A stretch of DNA of 42,403 nucleotides from Planctomycetaceae bacterium (GCA_005798335.1 SYJV01000135.1:1-42403); one strand, 5' to 3'; positions 1 through 9,783 are shown, counted from the first letter of the stretch. Notes: generated from the letters alone by a model not told the origin. Numbers and translations are program-made.

Positions 1-193
1 GGGTTAAACGACGAAATGGCTAGGGCGAAAAGCCATGCCTTGCACACAAAATGGCGCTGTCCAATTAGTTTTCGCACAGTCGTGGTTGCAGGAGCGGAAT
101 TTCACGTCGAAAATGGCGCGACGCGGGAATCTCGTAACTGGTTGTGAACTCTAAGCAGAGTTTTGCCCTTACCTTCAACTGTGGAATTAATAC

Positions 194-1516
194 ATGCGAT
201 CAACACTACTTGCAACGATTTTTGTGAGTTTGGTGTGCTGGCGGTCATTGTGGGCGCAGGACAGCGCGAACAGAATCGCCCCAAGTGTGCAGGAACAACA
301 ACTGCCGCTGGCAATGCACTCGAAAATGGAACTGCGTCCGCATATCACTGTCGGGCAACGGGACGCAGAGATCATTGGTAACAACAATCGTGCGCTACAG
401 GCAGCGGTGGAGTATGTTTCTGCGCTGGGTGGTGGGACCGTTGAGATCGGACCAGGTGAGTATATGATGCACGATTCGCTGCATCTGCGTTCGCAGGTAA
501 CTGTGCGCGGGACGCCACGCAAAACGATCTTGCGTAAGGCGAAGGGGAACGCCGCACCATTGGTGTTGGATGGCGACTTCGGCGAACAGCAAGCGACAGT
601 GACCGATGCGGCTGGTTTCGAAGTTGGTTGCGGGGTTGCGATTTGGGACAAGAACGCTGGCGGTTTTCACACGACGGTAGCCCGAATTACCGGTCGGACA
701 GGAAACACCTTTTCGATCGACAAGCCACTGATGGCCGATTGCATGGTTGCTGACAAAGCTCAGGCTGCAACGGTGTTTCCGATCGTCAGCGGTTACGACG
801 TAACTGGGGCTCGTGTCGAAGACTTGATTATCGAAGGCAACTCGGCCAATAACCTATTGCTGAACGGGTGTCGAGGAGCGGGGATTTTCTTGTATCGTGG
901 CTACGGGACATCCATCGCTCGCTGCTCGGTTCGCGATTTCAACGGCGATGGAATCAGTTTTCAACAGTCGAACGACGTGACTGTTACCGATTGCCTCAGC
1001 GAAGGCAATACCCAGCTTGGCCTTCATCCTGGCAGCGGGTCGCAGCGTCCGGCAGTGCACGACTGCGTTGCCAGAGGCAACGGGACGGATGGACTGTTTC
1101 TCTGTTGGCGCGTGCGACACGGATTATTCACGGGAAACCTATTGGAGAATAACGGCCGCTTTGGAATTTCGATCGGGCACAAGGATTCCGACAATTTGTT
1201 GCAGCGGAATCGCGTCTTAAAGAATGGTGGCGATGGCGTTCATTTCCGCAACGAGTCATTCGGCATGGCCGCACATCGCAACCGTTTGATCGACAATATC
1301 ATCGAAGACAACGGCAGCAAGGCCAGCGCAGCAGGAATTCGCGTACGAGGAGAAACTACTGGTTTGATTTTCCAAAAAAATGTCATACGCGATACGCGCC
1401 AGGGCGCGGCTCGTTCGCAGACGACTGGCATCTTGATAGAAGAGAGCGCGGGAGAGATTTCCCTCAGCGAAAACCAGGTCGACGCTCAACAGCCTGTCAC
1501 CGACCGCCGTAGGTAG
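194..1516 (+). CDS. Secreted right-handed parallel beta-helix protein
   Basis: The 440-residue product starts with a signal peptide (about residues 1-21, cleavage near LWA-QD). From about residue 200 to 420 it consists of short repeats with Asn/Gly turns (for example GNGTDGLF, NNGRFGIS, KNGGDGVHF), the pattern of pectate-lyase-like and NosD-like parallel beta-helices. Such proteins usually bind or cleave polysaccharides outside the cytoplasm; no catalytic residues can be assigned, so the substrate is unknown. The N-terminal part (AVEYVSALGGGTVEIGPGEY) is the usual first coil of this fold. There is no clear Shine-Dalgarno sequence before the ATG. The last residues (VTDRRR) and the stop lie inside a transposase fossil read on the other strand, so the C-terminus is probably not the original one. 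Confidence is high for the fold and low for the function. Confidence 0.85.
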   Translation: MRSTLLATIFVSLVCWRSLWAQDSANRIAPSVQEQQLPLAMHSKMELRPHITVGQRDAEIIGNNNRALQAAVEYVSALGGGTVEIGPGEYMMHDSLHLRSQVTVRGTPRKTILRKAKGNAAPLVLDGDFGEQQATVTDAAGFEVGCGVAIWDKNAGGFHTTVARITGRTGNTFSIDKPLMADCMVADKAQAATVFPIVSGYDVTGARVEDLIIEGNSANNLLLNGCRGAGIFLYRGYGTSIARCSVRDFNGDGISFQQSNDVTVTDCLSEGNTQLGLHPGSGSQRPAVHDCVARGNGTDGLFLCWRVRHGLFTGNLLENNGRFGISIGHKDSDNLLQRNRVLKNGGDGVHFRNESFGMAAHRNRLIDNIIEDNGSKASAAGIRVRGETTGLIFQKNVIRDTRQGAARSQTTGILIEESAGEISLSENQVDAQQPVTDRRR

Positions 1517-1713
1517 TTCATCACGAAGCTCCAATTTTCCGTTCGCGTAATCGTTCCCCGCGAGGACTGGCAGCCGGTACGATCGAGATACAAGATCGTA
1601 TTCACGACCTCCCGCGGGTAACACCGTCCGCGTCCGTCCATCATGCTTGGCCGATGGTAACAGTGGAGCAATAACCTCCCGTTGAGCATCGGAGATGCGA
1701 GCGCATTTCAAAC
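1486..1713 (-). mobile_element. IS5-type transposase N-terminal fossil, frameshifted
   Basis: On the minus strand, one frame (about 1713 down to 1630) reads SDAQREVIAPLLPSAKHDGR, which closely follows the N-terminus of IS5-family (DUF4096) transposases. The match continues in another frame (about 1630 down to 1504) as REVVNTILYLDRTGCQ, followed by a degenerate NWSFVMNYLRR where intact proteins have the VYYYFRRW-like segment. The switch of frame near 1610-1636 and the absence of the DDE catalytic domain show a dead fragment. It overlaps the 3' end of the beta-helix gene. Family assignment rests on motif recognition; no terminal inverted repeats were identified. Confidence 0.72.
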
Positions 1714-1794
1714 TGCCAGATTGCGTCCGATCGTGCGAGTCAAGACGCGAGTACTTCCTGTTGGAAAGAGGAACTAGCAGTTCGTGCACAGCAA

Positions 1795-4700
1795 TCACGG
1801 CACAGCAGGTTTAGGAAACCGATCGAATATTATTTGTAGATCTAGATCCCCCGTGGTGGCAGCTACGATAGTTGTACTGGACGGCATTCCTGGTATTTGT
1901 GGGCCATTGACGCGCAATTGATAACTGCCTTTGGGCATTTTTCTTAAGTGAAAGTTCCCTTGAGCGTCTGTTTCGAATTTGCTCGCCGATTGATGTCCAA
2001 GCCAGAGATCTGGCCAACAGTCGTTGGACCGAACAGCGTAAACGCGTGCACCGTTGAGTGGCTTGCCGTCCGCGTCCATGACAACACCGGCGATCTCTTC
2101 TGAACCTGAAACAAATTCAATCGAGTTGACTCTTAGGATGCCTTCGGCAATTTTCTGGGTACCGAAACCTATGCGTGGCACATCGGAGTATCCAGGGATG
2201 CTTCGAATGGTAACGGAGTACTCCCTATCGCCTGGAACGGGCAATCGATACCAGCCGTCTGTATCGCTGACCGCCATCTTGTTGTTTGAAACTCTCGAAA
2301 CTGTCACTGCGGCGCGTTGCGGACCCACTTGACGCGTTATGCGATTCGATTCGCCAGCAGAGATTCTGACTCCTGCCAATGGCTTCCCATCTAACAGCAC
2401 ATGACCCTCTAGTAGCCAGCTCTGGCGAAGTACAATGTGTACGACACCGTCCTTGGCTTCGGTCAACTTTGCAGTTCCGTGGTAAGCACTATCGCTTGTC
2501 GTCAATTGGACTTCGGCGGTCGCTGCGGGTGAAGGTGAGCCCTTAGTGAATAGTCGAACGCGCCCTTGTCGGTCGGTTTCGACCGTCTCCGAAATGTCTT
2601 TGCTTCGAAAGATCGACGGGGCCTGGTTGATTGTCTTGGGTTTTTCGAATCGGAATGGGTCGTTCTCGTTGTAGTAAAGAGCGTCTTGGTCGGTGATAAG
2701 AACGGAGGCTCCTATCGCAGGTTGTCCATCTGGCAACGATACTTTGATCTCCACTTCACTCACGCGAGAAACCGCAAATGGATCTAGGCGTTTGGGTAGC
2801 CCATCCGACACGTCAACTCGCTTGCGCGGCCAATCTGTCGATTCCAATTCCGAAGCAGTAACTAAATCGACTCGCGTTGGCAAGTGGTAACCGGGCTGGT
2901 CGGTGCCGACAACTAGGATATGCTGGCCACGAGCCAAGTTCATCTCGTATTCGCCATTGGCATCGGTCACTGCGCCGGAGGGTGCTGAATCGAAATCTGC
3001 TAATTGCCTCACCAAGATATTAGCGGCACCTTGGCCATCTTGCGTTACGATCTTTCCACTGACCTTTACGCCTCGCTGAAGAGTAATTCTCATTGGCTTG
3101 TTCGCGCGCACGTCTTCAACCGGGACTTTAACGTACCTGGGCAACAGGTCCGAGCCTTTGGGAACCCGCGCATAGAAACTCAACTTCCCCGCATTTCGCA
3201 TGGGGATCATTTCCAAGAGAATTGATCGCAGGTGCAAGGAGAACTCTCCTTGTTCATTACTGTGAACCTTGCTCCAGGATGAACTGGGCGCGACATTGAT
3301 GCCGGCAATTGGAATACCGCTTTCATCCGTTACCGATCCCGTGATCATGATGCCGGCATCAGCGACCATTGAAAACGGGCTGGCTACGATTTTTCCCGGT
3401 AAGGGAAAATAATTTGAAAATTGAGTGCCGTTGGCAACGTCGCTGCTGGTCGCGACCAGAGCCCATGCTCCAAGCCAATCATCTACTTCGGATGCTCCCA
3501 CCGTGGCCACAAAACCTCTGGGTAATCCCGAGAGTACGAAACTGCCAGACGCGTTTGTAACGGCACGCGGCACGAGTTGGCTGCATTGTAGGTCGAACCC
3601 AGGTCCCAAGTTACTTCTGCGATCTGTAGGACGCTCGAATCGATAGAGGTTGACGGTTGCGCCGACCAGAGGGCGATCCTCAGGCGTAAGGTGCTTTCCC
3701 GTGATCGACTCATGGGGGTTTAATCGAATTACCACTCCAGAGTCGATGCGTTGTTTTTGCTTCTTGGTCCAAAGAGACATCCAACCGATTCCCAGCTTGG
3801 AATGGCCCGCGACTACGTCGCCTGCCCAAGAATTTGACCAGTGCTTTGGCAATGCGGGCGACTTAACTTTGTCGAATGAGAATCTGCCTTCTCGATCGGT
3901 GACGGTCCGAGCAAAAACATCCTGTACGCGGACAAGGTGTCCGTCGTCGATCTCGACGTATTTCGTTGGCTCGGAACTGATACGCTGCGTACTCGATTCT
4001 CGCAGCAAGACGATGGCGCCTTCCACAGATTGTCCGTCAGCCGAAAGGACTTGTCCCGAAAACGTAAACATGGAGTGATATTCGTCACCGGTGACCGTCA
4101 GGACTTCGCAGTCACGAATGCGAGCGAATAGATCGTTCTCGCCTGGCAGAACGGGCATGATGTAGTTTGGCTGGGATTCGCCTGTGGTAGCATTCTGTCG
4201 TGCTGCTTTCTCATCAGCCGTAGGAGTCGCTGAGATAATATTTGTGGTGGTTGGTTGCTGCGGTTGCGCGCTTGCAACGTGCAGTCGAACGGTAGAAATC
4301 ACCGCTACCGCAAGCAACATTCCGACCAACATGCGACCACGGGTGTTCGACAACCTCGTACAACGTTCGCGCAGGATACATTGCAGCCGAGCCTCGACAG
4401 TTCCCATCGCGGAAATCGCAACGGCTGGCACCTCTTGGGCGATGCACTGTCGTTCATTCGAGCAAGCTCGCGACAGAATCGTGACGAGGCTGTGTGCGTA
4501 CAATCGCGCATCCTCGCCGCGATCCAGCACGCTGCGGTCCGTTGCCAATTCGCGCGCCATTCTGAGCCTTTTGGCCACAAATGCACTGGCTGGATGGAAC
4601 CAGTAGATAGCTTGCATGATACGTGACAAGAGCTCCCAGAGCACGTCGCGCCGAGCGACATGAATCAGCTCGTGCATCGCGACCGCTCGCTGCTCGGGCT

Positions 4701-5511
4701 CGGGCCACTTCGCAAAGTCGCTCGGCACCAATACTACCGGCTGGGCCGTTCCAAAAGTTAGTGGCATCGTCAGGCGATTGACCGCACGAATTTGAGGCGC
4801 AACCGGCAAACCGATTTGCTGTGCTGACTGCTCGAAGTCTGTCAGCGTTCGGCCGTCCAGTGCCAGACCCGAACTGGACAACCTGTGCAGATATCGCATG
4901 CCCCATCCCAAACGGAAGAGTGAAATCAGTACTCCGATTACGTAGCATGCCGTTGCAAATTGAACAAACAAATCGATCAACACTGAAGCTGTATCAGCGT
5001 TCGGCTTACTGGCCAGCGACAAACCACGTCGGCGATTGTCAGTAATCGAGTTGCGCAAAGTCCCGCTGCCCGCATGTTGAATCGATTCAGTCGAGTCCTT
5101 GCCGATCGCCATTGCTGCGGCCAGCTTGTTCGGACTTTGGTTGACGTCGCTTGGGACTTGGCTAGTGACTGTCGGCGCTTCGTGCAACTCATTGTCGCGA
5201 ACGGAATTTGTCGCACTGTTGAACAGCTCGGTTTGCTCATGCAGCGAGTCGATTGGTTCCCGTTGACCAACACGAAGAGTCCAGCCGCCAACAAAGGTAT
5301 GGACTGGCAGTATCAATAGAAACAGCACTGTCGCGACCAACCAAATACTATGTGACCAGAAGGGATCGCTACTACAGCAACTTTCCAGTCCCCTGGCCGC
5401 CAGCGCGATCAAGATGGCTTGTATCGACAGCACCAACACGCAGGACAGCATTGGCTGTTCCGCAAGAAAATCTAACCACACGTGCCAAGCCAGCCAACAA
5501 GTCTTGGTCAT
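1795..5511 (-). CDS. M56 (BlaR1-like) membrane metalloprotease with carboxypeptidase-regulatory-like repeats
   Basis: The 1238-residue protein has membrane segments near residues 20-40, 53-72, 178-200 and 393-411. Its zinc-protease motif is HELIH (280-284), with a second glutamate in ARELATD (about 321), as in the M56/BlaR1 family. After the last membrane segment, where BlaR1 has a penicillin-sensor domain, this protein carries about 800 residues of beta-rich carboxypeptidase-regulatory-like modules, recognisable from GxV.D..G.P..GA...V and TD..G.F/Y. .L repeats. The model is that it senses an extracytoplasmic signal and cleaves the BlaI-type repressor encoded just upstream. The ATG is separated from the repressor stop by one base, so the two are translationally coupled. 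The ligand is unknown, and beta-lactam sensing is not supported. Confidence 0.88.
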   Translation of the reverse strand: MTKTCWLAWHVWLDFLAEQPMLSCVLVLSIQAILIALAARGLESCCSSDPFWSHSIWLVATVLFLLILPVHTFVGGWTLRVGQREPIDSLHEQTELFNSATNSVRDNELHEAPTVTSQVPSDVNQSPNKLAAAMAIGKDSTESIQHAGSGTLRNSITDNRRRGLSLASKPNADTASVLIDLFVQFATACYVIGVLISLFRLGWGMRYLHRLSSSGLALDGRTLTDFEQSAQQIGLPVAPQIRAVNRLTMPLTFGTAQPVVLVPSDFAKWPEPEQRAVAMHELIHVARRDVLWELLSRIMQAIYWFHPASAFVAKRLRMARELATDRSVLDRGEDARLYAHSLVTILSRACSNERQCIAQEVPAVAISAMGTVEARLQCILRERCTRLSNTRGRMLVGMLLAVAVISTVRLHVASAQPQQPTTTNIISATPTADEKAARQNATTGESQPNYIMPVLPGENDLFARIRDCEVLTVTGDEYHSMFTFSGQVLSADGQSVEGAIVLLRESSTQRISSEPTKYVEIDDGHLVRVQDVFARTVTDREGRFSFDKVKSPALPKHWSNSWAGDVVAGHSKLGIGWMSLWTKKQKQRIDSGVVIRLNPHESITGKHLTPEDRPLVGATVNLYRFERPTDRRSNLGPGFDLQCSQLVPRAVTNASGSFVLSGLPRGFVATVGASEVDDWLGAWALVATSSDVANGTQFSNYFPLPGKIVASPFSMVADAGIMITGSVTDESGIPIAGINVAPSSSWSKVHSNEQGEFSLHLRSILLEMIPMRNAGKLSFYARVPKGSDLLPRYVKVPVEDVRANKPMRITLQRGVKVSGKIVTQDGQGAANILVRQLADFDSAPSGAVTDANGEYEMNLARGQHILVVGTDQPGYHLPTRVDLVTASELESTDWPRKRVDVSDGLPKRLDPFAVSRVSEVEIKVSLPDGQPAIGASVLITDQDALYYNENDPFRFEKPKTINQAPSIFRSKDISETVETDRQGRVRLFTKGSPSPAATAEVQLTTSDSAYHGTAKLTEAKDGVVHIVLRQSWLLEGHVLLDGKPLAGVRISAGESNRITRQVGPQRAAVTVSRVSNNKMAVSDTDGWYRLPVPGDREYSVTIRSIPGYSDVPRIGFGTQKIAEGILRVNSIEFVSGSEEIAGVVMDADGKPLNGARVYAVRSNDCWPDLWLGHQSASKFETDAQGNFHLRKMPKGSYQLRVNGPQIPGMPSSTTIVAATTGDLDLQIIFDRFPKPAVP

Positions 5512-5512
5512 G

Positions 5513-5890
5513 TCAATCTCCTTTCGAGTCGTGTTGATCGATCAATTCTCGCAACCGCTGAAGTTGGTCAGCGTCCAGCTTTGACTTTGGGTCAGCTAGA
5601 TGGGCGGCCAAGGCTTGTTCCAAGGACCCGCTAAAGAAAACGTCCAAAATCCGCCGCAGCGCCGATTTAGCCGCGGCTTGGCGACTAACGCTCGGCCGAT
5701 AAAGAAACCTCTTCCCGTCGCGCCTGAATTTAACAACTCCCTTCTCCTCCAGTATTCTCAACTGCGTGCGTACAGTGGCGTTCGCCAGCGGATCTGGCAT
5801 GGCTGCCACAATATCATTGGCGCTGGCTTCCCCAAGTTGATAAATGACTTCCAGGATTTGCCGTTCTCTACGTGTCAAGTCGTTCTTCAA
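5513..5890 (-). CDS. BlaI/MecI-family transcriptional repressor
   Basis: The 125-residue protein has the BlaI/MecI winged-helix layout: an N-terminal LTRRERQILEVIYQLGEAS, the recognition-helix region NATVRTQLRILEEKGVV, the wing RDGKRFLYRPSVSR, and a C-terminal dimerisation helix. It starts at TTG, supported by AAGGAG at 5899-5904 (as complement), eight bases upstream. In this family the dimer represses its own operon and is removed by the M56 protease. A perfect inverted repeat overlaps the presumed promoter just upstream (5914-5927). The gene is first in a two-gene minus-strand operon with the M56 gene. Planctomycetes carry many such pairs, so the regulon cannot be guessed. Confidence 0.92.
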   Translation of the reverse strand: MKNDLTRRERQILEVIYQLGEASANDIVAAMPDPLANATVRTQLRILEEKGVVKFRRDGKRFLYRPSVSRQAAAKSALRRILDVFFSGSLEQALAAHLADPKSKLDADQLQRLRELIDQHDSKGD

Positions 5891-5913
5891 TTCTGAAACT
5901 CCTTCTCTTAACT

Positions 5914-5927
5914 GTTAATAAATTAAC
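5914..5927 (-). promoter_or_regulatory. Candidate BlaI operator overlapping the promoter
   Basis: GTTAATAAATTAAC is a perfect 6+6 inverted repeat with a 2-base centre, 24 bases upstream of the TTG start of the BlaI-type gene. On the minus strand a TTGACG (5947-5942) lies upstream, and a weak -10 (TAATTT, 5925-5920, spacer 16) overlaps the palindrome. This is the arrangement expected for autorepression. The sequence is not the classic TACA/TGTA BlaI box, so assignment rests on symmetry and position only. Confidence 0.45.
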
Positions 5928-6138
5928 ATGGCATATCGCTGCGTCAAGGGGCATATGTGAAAATTTTAACACCTTAGGAATGTCAATCGCTTGGAACTGC
6001 ATGTAGCGATGTGCGATTGCCTCGCGCAATTTTCGTTCAGACAATAGTAGATGTCGAATCACATTTCGTTTACCTTATGTTGGCGGCATTATGCCTGCTT
6101 GATACTGCGCAAAATCAACAACTCAGGAGATTTTCGAT

Positions 6139-9100
6139 ATGACGAGCGCCCGACAATTGCGATCGATGTGCTTGATACTTGGCTTGGCGAGTTCAATTAG
6201 CGATTTTGCCTTCGGTGATGATTGGCCGGCTTGGCGGCACGATGCGCAGCGCAGTGCGGTGACTCGAGAAACTCTGCCCGCGAAACTATTTCCGATGTGG
6301 ACTTGGTCGCTCGAGCAAAATCATATTGCGTGGCAAGAAGATCCTCGATTGCATTTCGACGCTTCGTACGAGCCGATCGTGGTTGGCAATCGCATGGTCG
6401 TGGCGTCGGCGCGAACGAATTCTGTGACCGCGTTCGATACAGATTCTGGAGACCAGTTGTGGCGGTTCTTGACCGACACGCCAGTGCGATTGGCTCCGTT
6501 TGCGCACAAGGACAAGGTCTATTTCGGCGCAGACGATGGGTGTTTGCATTGTCTGGACATCGCCGATGGTCGAGAGGTCTGGAAGATTCAAGCGGCACCA
6601 ACGAACCGCCTGGTTCTGGGGAATTCTCGATTGGTGTCGATGTGGCCGGCCCGCGGTGGTGTGGTGATATCCAAAGACAAAGCATATTTCACGGTGGGCG
6701 TGTGGCCATTCGAGGGCTGTATGTTGTGCCAAGTGAATATCGATGGTGCCTCGCCTGTTCTGCGAACTCAAATGCTGGAAGATGTTTCGCCGCAGGGTCA
6801 TCTGTCGCTATCGAACGATTTGGTTTACATCCCTACCGGCAGAGGGCAGGCCATTTGTTTTGACGCGAAAAAGTTTCGACCAGTTGCCGTGCCGTACACT
6901 GCATCAGGAGGCACGACGGAGGCTCATGTCGCATCGCCTGAGGGTGTGTTGCTGCATGGCGATGCAGTTTTCCTGGAAAATCTAGGCCAGCAAGTGTCCA
7001 GCCGTTTACTCCGCCCGATCGTCGACCAGAAAACCGTATACGGAACGCGCTCGACCAAAGTTGCCGACGAGAAAGGGGCCACTAAGATCTTGCATGAAGT
7101 GGCGGCATTCGATTTATCCAACCCACAAGTCGTCACAGGAGTCGACCGACGCGGCAACTCAACGAAGAATTATCACGTTACTCAACTCTCTGTCTGCGAC
7201 ACCGTGAAGATCGATCAGGATGTTGCGAATGCTCCGCGACTGTTCTTGAAAGCGGGCAACACGTTGATTGGTGGCAAAGGACGAATGTTGTTCGCCCTGG
7301 ACGCTTCAAATGCGAAAGTCGGCTTGCCCGTTGCTTGGGAGCGAGAACTTCCCTCGAAACCTACATCGGCAATTGTTGCCGATGAAAAGCTGTTCGTTGC
7401 GACCGAGGAAGGAGATATTCATTGCTTTGGTGGAACGGAAACAGCAGAGAGCAAGTACCAATCGGCACCGGTGATAGATTACGAAGTCTTGTTCCGCGGC
7501 GCTGCGAGACGTGCGAAAGACATATTAACTCTCGGCGGAGTCGACCGCGGCCATTGTTTGATCGTGGGAGGCAAATCGAAGACTGAAATCATTGAGATGT
7601 TGAACCAATCTCAATTGCAAATTGTCGTGGTCGAGCCGAACAAAGAACTTGCGCAGGCGTTGCGTGCGGATCTGGATAGGCATCACTATTATGGAACCCG
7701 CGCGACGATCCTGGAAGCGGCCCCATACAGGATCGAACTTCCTCCGTACTTGTTTCGTCTGATTGTTGTTTCTGATAGTTTTAGCGATACTGACCAACTT
7801 TCACGGACGCTATTTGCCAGCGTGAGGCCCTATGGCGGCAAGATGTTGCTGAGCACTTCGAATCCCGCGACATTGGCTGAAAAGCTGAAGGACTCACTGG
7901 CAAAAGATTCGGGAGCTGAATTGGAGCAGCATGACGATTGGCTGGTTGCCAAACGCAATGGAGCGCTGGCCGGTTCCGCGGATTGGACTCACGAGTATGG
8001 TGATCCAGCGAACACGTTGATGAGCACAGATCAATTGGTGAAAGCGCCGCTGGGAATATTGTGGTATGGCGGACCAGCTTCAAGTGGCGAATTGTTTTTC
8101 AATCGGCACTATTGGGGGCCCGGACTGACTGTCGTCGATGGTCGCATGATAATTCAGGGGCCCAACAAGCTGACGTCGGTGGACATCTACACTGGGCAGA
8201 TTCTCTGGCAAGCGGCTGTACGAGACGGGAGTGGTCCTGGGCGTGAAGGCAATTTTTTCGAAGTCGCCAACCCAGGCTTTCACTTTGTCGCTTCGCCTGA
8301 GTACGTATACTTGGTTTATGCCGATCAGTGCATGTTGCTGGACTCCGAGACCGGCCAAGTTCGACGTGCATTCCGATTACCCGATGCGAAAGACCAATGG
8401 GGCAAGGTGCGGCTATGGAAAGACCATTTGATCGTGAGCGTGTTTCAGCAAACCGAGCGTGGATTGATGCCGCGCGCGGTGCAGGCCATCGATCGCCACA
8501 CCGGTCAAATGCGCTGGCGGCACGAGTCCCGATCCAGCATCCCGGTTTTGGCAGTCGGAGGCGATCGCGTATTCTTTATGGATGGACATCTGGATGGATT
8601 CTACGATGCCTGGAAGCGCCGCGGTTTAACTCCCAAGACCGAAGGACATCGCACGTTACACTGCTTGGACATTGCGACCGGCAAACAGGTATGGGAACGT
8701 TCGTCGGACCGCGTCGCGACTTGGTTAGCTTATTCGCCCGAGCATGATGTGCTCGTTACATCGAACAAGGAAGGGTTGGACGCATTCAATGGCGGCGACG
8801 GCGAAGGATTGTGGAAGAAGGACGACGCGGCTCCTGGTTTTGGCGGCCACCCCGAACATGTTTGGGACAAGGTCATTGTGGCTGGCGACGTGATCATCGA
8901 CCAACGTGGTCCCGGCAAATCCTACGACATACGCACTGGGCGATCCAAGTTGAGCATCAATCCTTTGACGTTGGAATCGGAAGACTGGAAGTTCACCAAG
9001 ACTGGTCATCATTGCAACTACGCCATCGCCAGCCCGCATTTGTTGACATTCCGTGCCGACACTGCCGGGTTTTTCGATCGCGAGACGAACACGACCGGCC

Positions 9101-9783
9101 GCTTGAATGGATTTCGTTCGGGTTGTCGCAACAGCTTGATCCCAGCGGGAGGCGTGCTCAACGCGCCCAACTATGCTCACGGTTGTACTTGTAATTTCAA
9201 TCTCTTTACATCGCTAGCGCTGATCCATCGTCCCGCCAACGATTTGTGGACATACAGTGCGATTGCTACGCCCGACAAACGGCCTAAGAAATTTGGCATC
9301 AATTTTGGAGCACCAGGCGATCGAGTGAGCGAAGATGGAACAATGTGGATCGAATATCCTGCCAATCGAGATCCATCGCCTGTTTTCAAAATAGAGACCG
9401 AAGGCGAACTTAACGCGTTTCGCGTTCCAACCAGCCACGTTGAAGGACAAGACTCGTGGATCGCTGCCTCGGGAATCGAGGGAGTTCGCAAGCTCAAAAT
9501 AACGTTGCCCGCCGAATCAACTGGTCCGAAGTTCTACGATGTCCAGCTTTACTTCTTCGATCCCACTACCAAATCTGTTGGCCAGCGTCAGTTCGATGTA
9601 ACCGTGCAGGGAACGAAAATCGAAACCCGTTTGGACATCGCTCAGCAAGCAGGTAATACGTCACGCGAAATCGTTCGCCAGGTAGCACGGGTTTCCATCA
9701 ACGAGTCGCTCACAATTGAACTATCGCCCCATGTTGGCGAAACGCTGATCAACGGAATTAAGCTGGTTCTTTGCGATGATTGA
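6139..9783 (+). CDS. Secreted PQQ-type beta-propeller protein with a Rossmann-like insert and malectin-like C-terminus
   Basis: The 1214-residue product has a signal peptide (about 1-26, ending near DFAFG) and AGGAGA 8 bases before the ATG. Residues about 30-445 and 625-990 form two stretches of PQQ/BamB-like blades (for example TAFDTDSGDQLWRF, TGQILWQA, TGKQVWER). Between them, about 450-612, is an alpha/beta segment (HCLIVGGKS, QIVVVEPNKELAQALR, YLFRLIVVSD) that resembles a degraded SAM-methyltransferase/Rossmann fold. Residues about 990-1020 contain the conserved GCRNSLIPAGGVLNAPNY and a CTC pair, a segment I associate with planctomycete PQQ proteins. The last 160 residues look like a malectin or carbohydrate-binding module. 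A periplasmic or surface role with sugars is likely; enzymatic activity is unproven. Confidence 0.85.
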   Translation: MTSARQLRSMCLILGLASSISDFAFGDDWPAWRHDAQRSAVTRETLPAKLFPMWTWSLEQNHIAWQEDPRLHFDASYEPIVVGNRMVVASARTNSVTAFDTDSGDQLWRFLTDTPVRLAPFAHKDKVYFGADDGCLHCLDIADGREVWKIQAAPTNRLVLGNSRLVSMWPARGGVVISKDKAYFTVGVWPFEGCMLCQVNIDGASPVLRTQMLEDVSPQGHLSLSNDLVYIPTGRGQAICFDAKKFRPVAVPYTASGGTTEAHVASPEGVLLHGDAVFLENLGQQVSSRLLRPIVDQKTVYGTRSTKVADEKGATKILHEVAAFDLSNPQVVTGVDRRGNSTKNYHVTQLSVCDTVKIDQDVANAPRLFLKAGNTLIGGKGRMLFALDASNAKVGLPVAWERELPSKPTSAIVADEKLFVATEEGDIHCFGGTETAESKYQSAPVIDYEVLFRGAARRAKDILTLGGVDRGHCLIVGGKSKTEIIEMLNQSQLQIVVVEPNKELAQALRADLDRHHYYGTRATILEAAPYRIELPPYLFRLIVVSDSFSDTDQLSRTLFASVRPYGGKMLLSTSNPATLAEKLKDSLAKDSGAELEQHDDWLVAKRNGALAGSADWTHEYGDPANTLMSTDQLVKAPLGILWYGGPASSGELFFNRHYWGPGLTVVDGRMIIQGPNKLTSVDIYTGQILWQAAVRDGSGPGREGNFFEVANPGFHFVASPEYVYLVYADQCMLLDSETGQVRRAFRLPDAKDQWGKVRLWKDHLIVSVFQQTERGLMPRAVQAIDRHTGQMRWRHESRSSIPVLAVGGDRVFFMDGHLDGFYDAWKRRGLTPKTEGHRTLHCLDIATGKQVWERSSDRVATWLAYSPEHDVLVTSNKEGLDAFNGGDGEGLWKKDDAAPGFGGHPEHVWDKVIVAGDVIIDQRGPGKSYDIRTGRSKLSINPLTLESEDWKFTKTGHHCNYAIASPHLLTFRADTAGFFDRETNTTGRLNGFRSGCRNSLIPAGGVLNAPNYAHGCTCNFNLFTSLALIHRPANDLWTYSAIATPDKRPKKFGINFGAPGDRVSEDGTMWIEYPANRDPSPVFKIETEGELNAFRVPTSHVEGQDSWIAASGIEGVRKLKITLPAESTGPKFYDVQLYFFDPTTKSVGQRQFDVTVQGTKIETRLDIAQQAGNTSREIVRQVARVSINESLTIELSPHVGETLINGIKLVLCDD

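Noticed and set aside
1-193. Possible gene upstream of the beta-helix protein
   Set aside because: Only short ORFs without motifs; nothing else recognisable in this stretch.
1256-1798. 180-residue minus-strand ORF as a gene
   Set aside because: Only its middle is transposase-like and the frame then shifts; the rest is antisense to the beta-helix gene.
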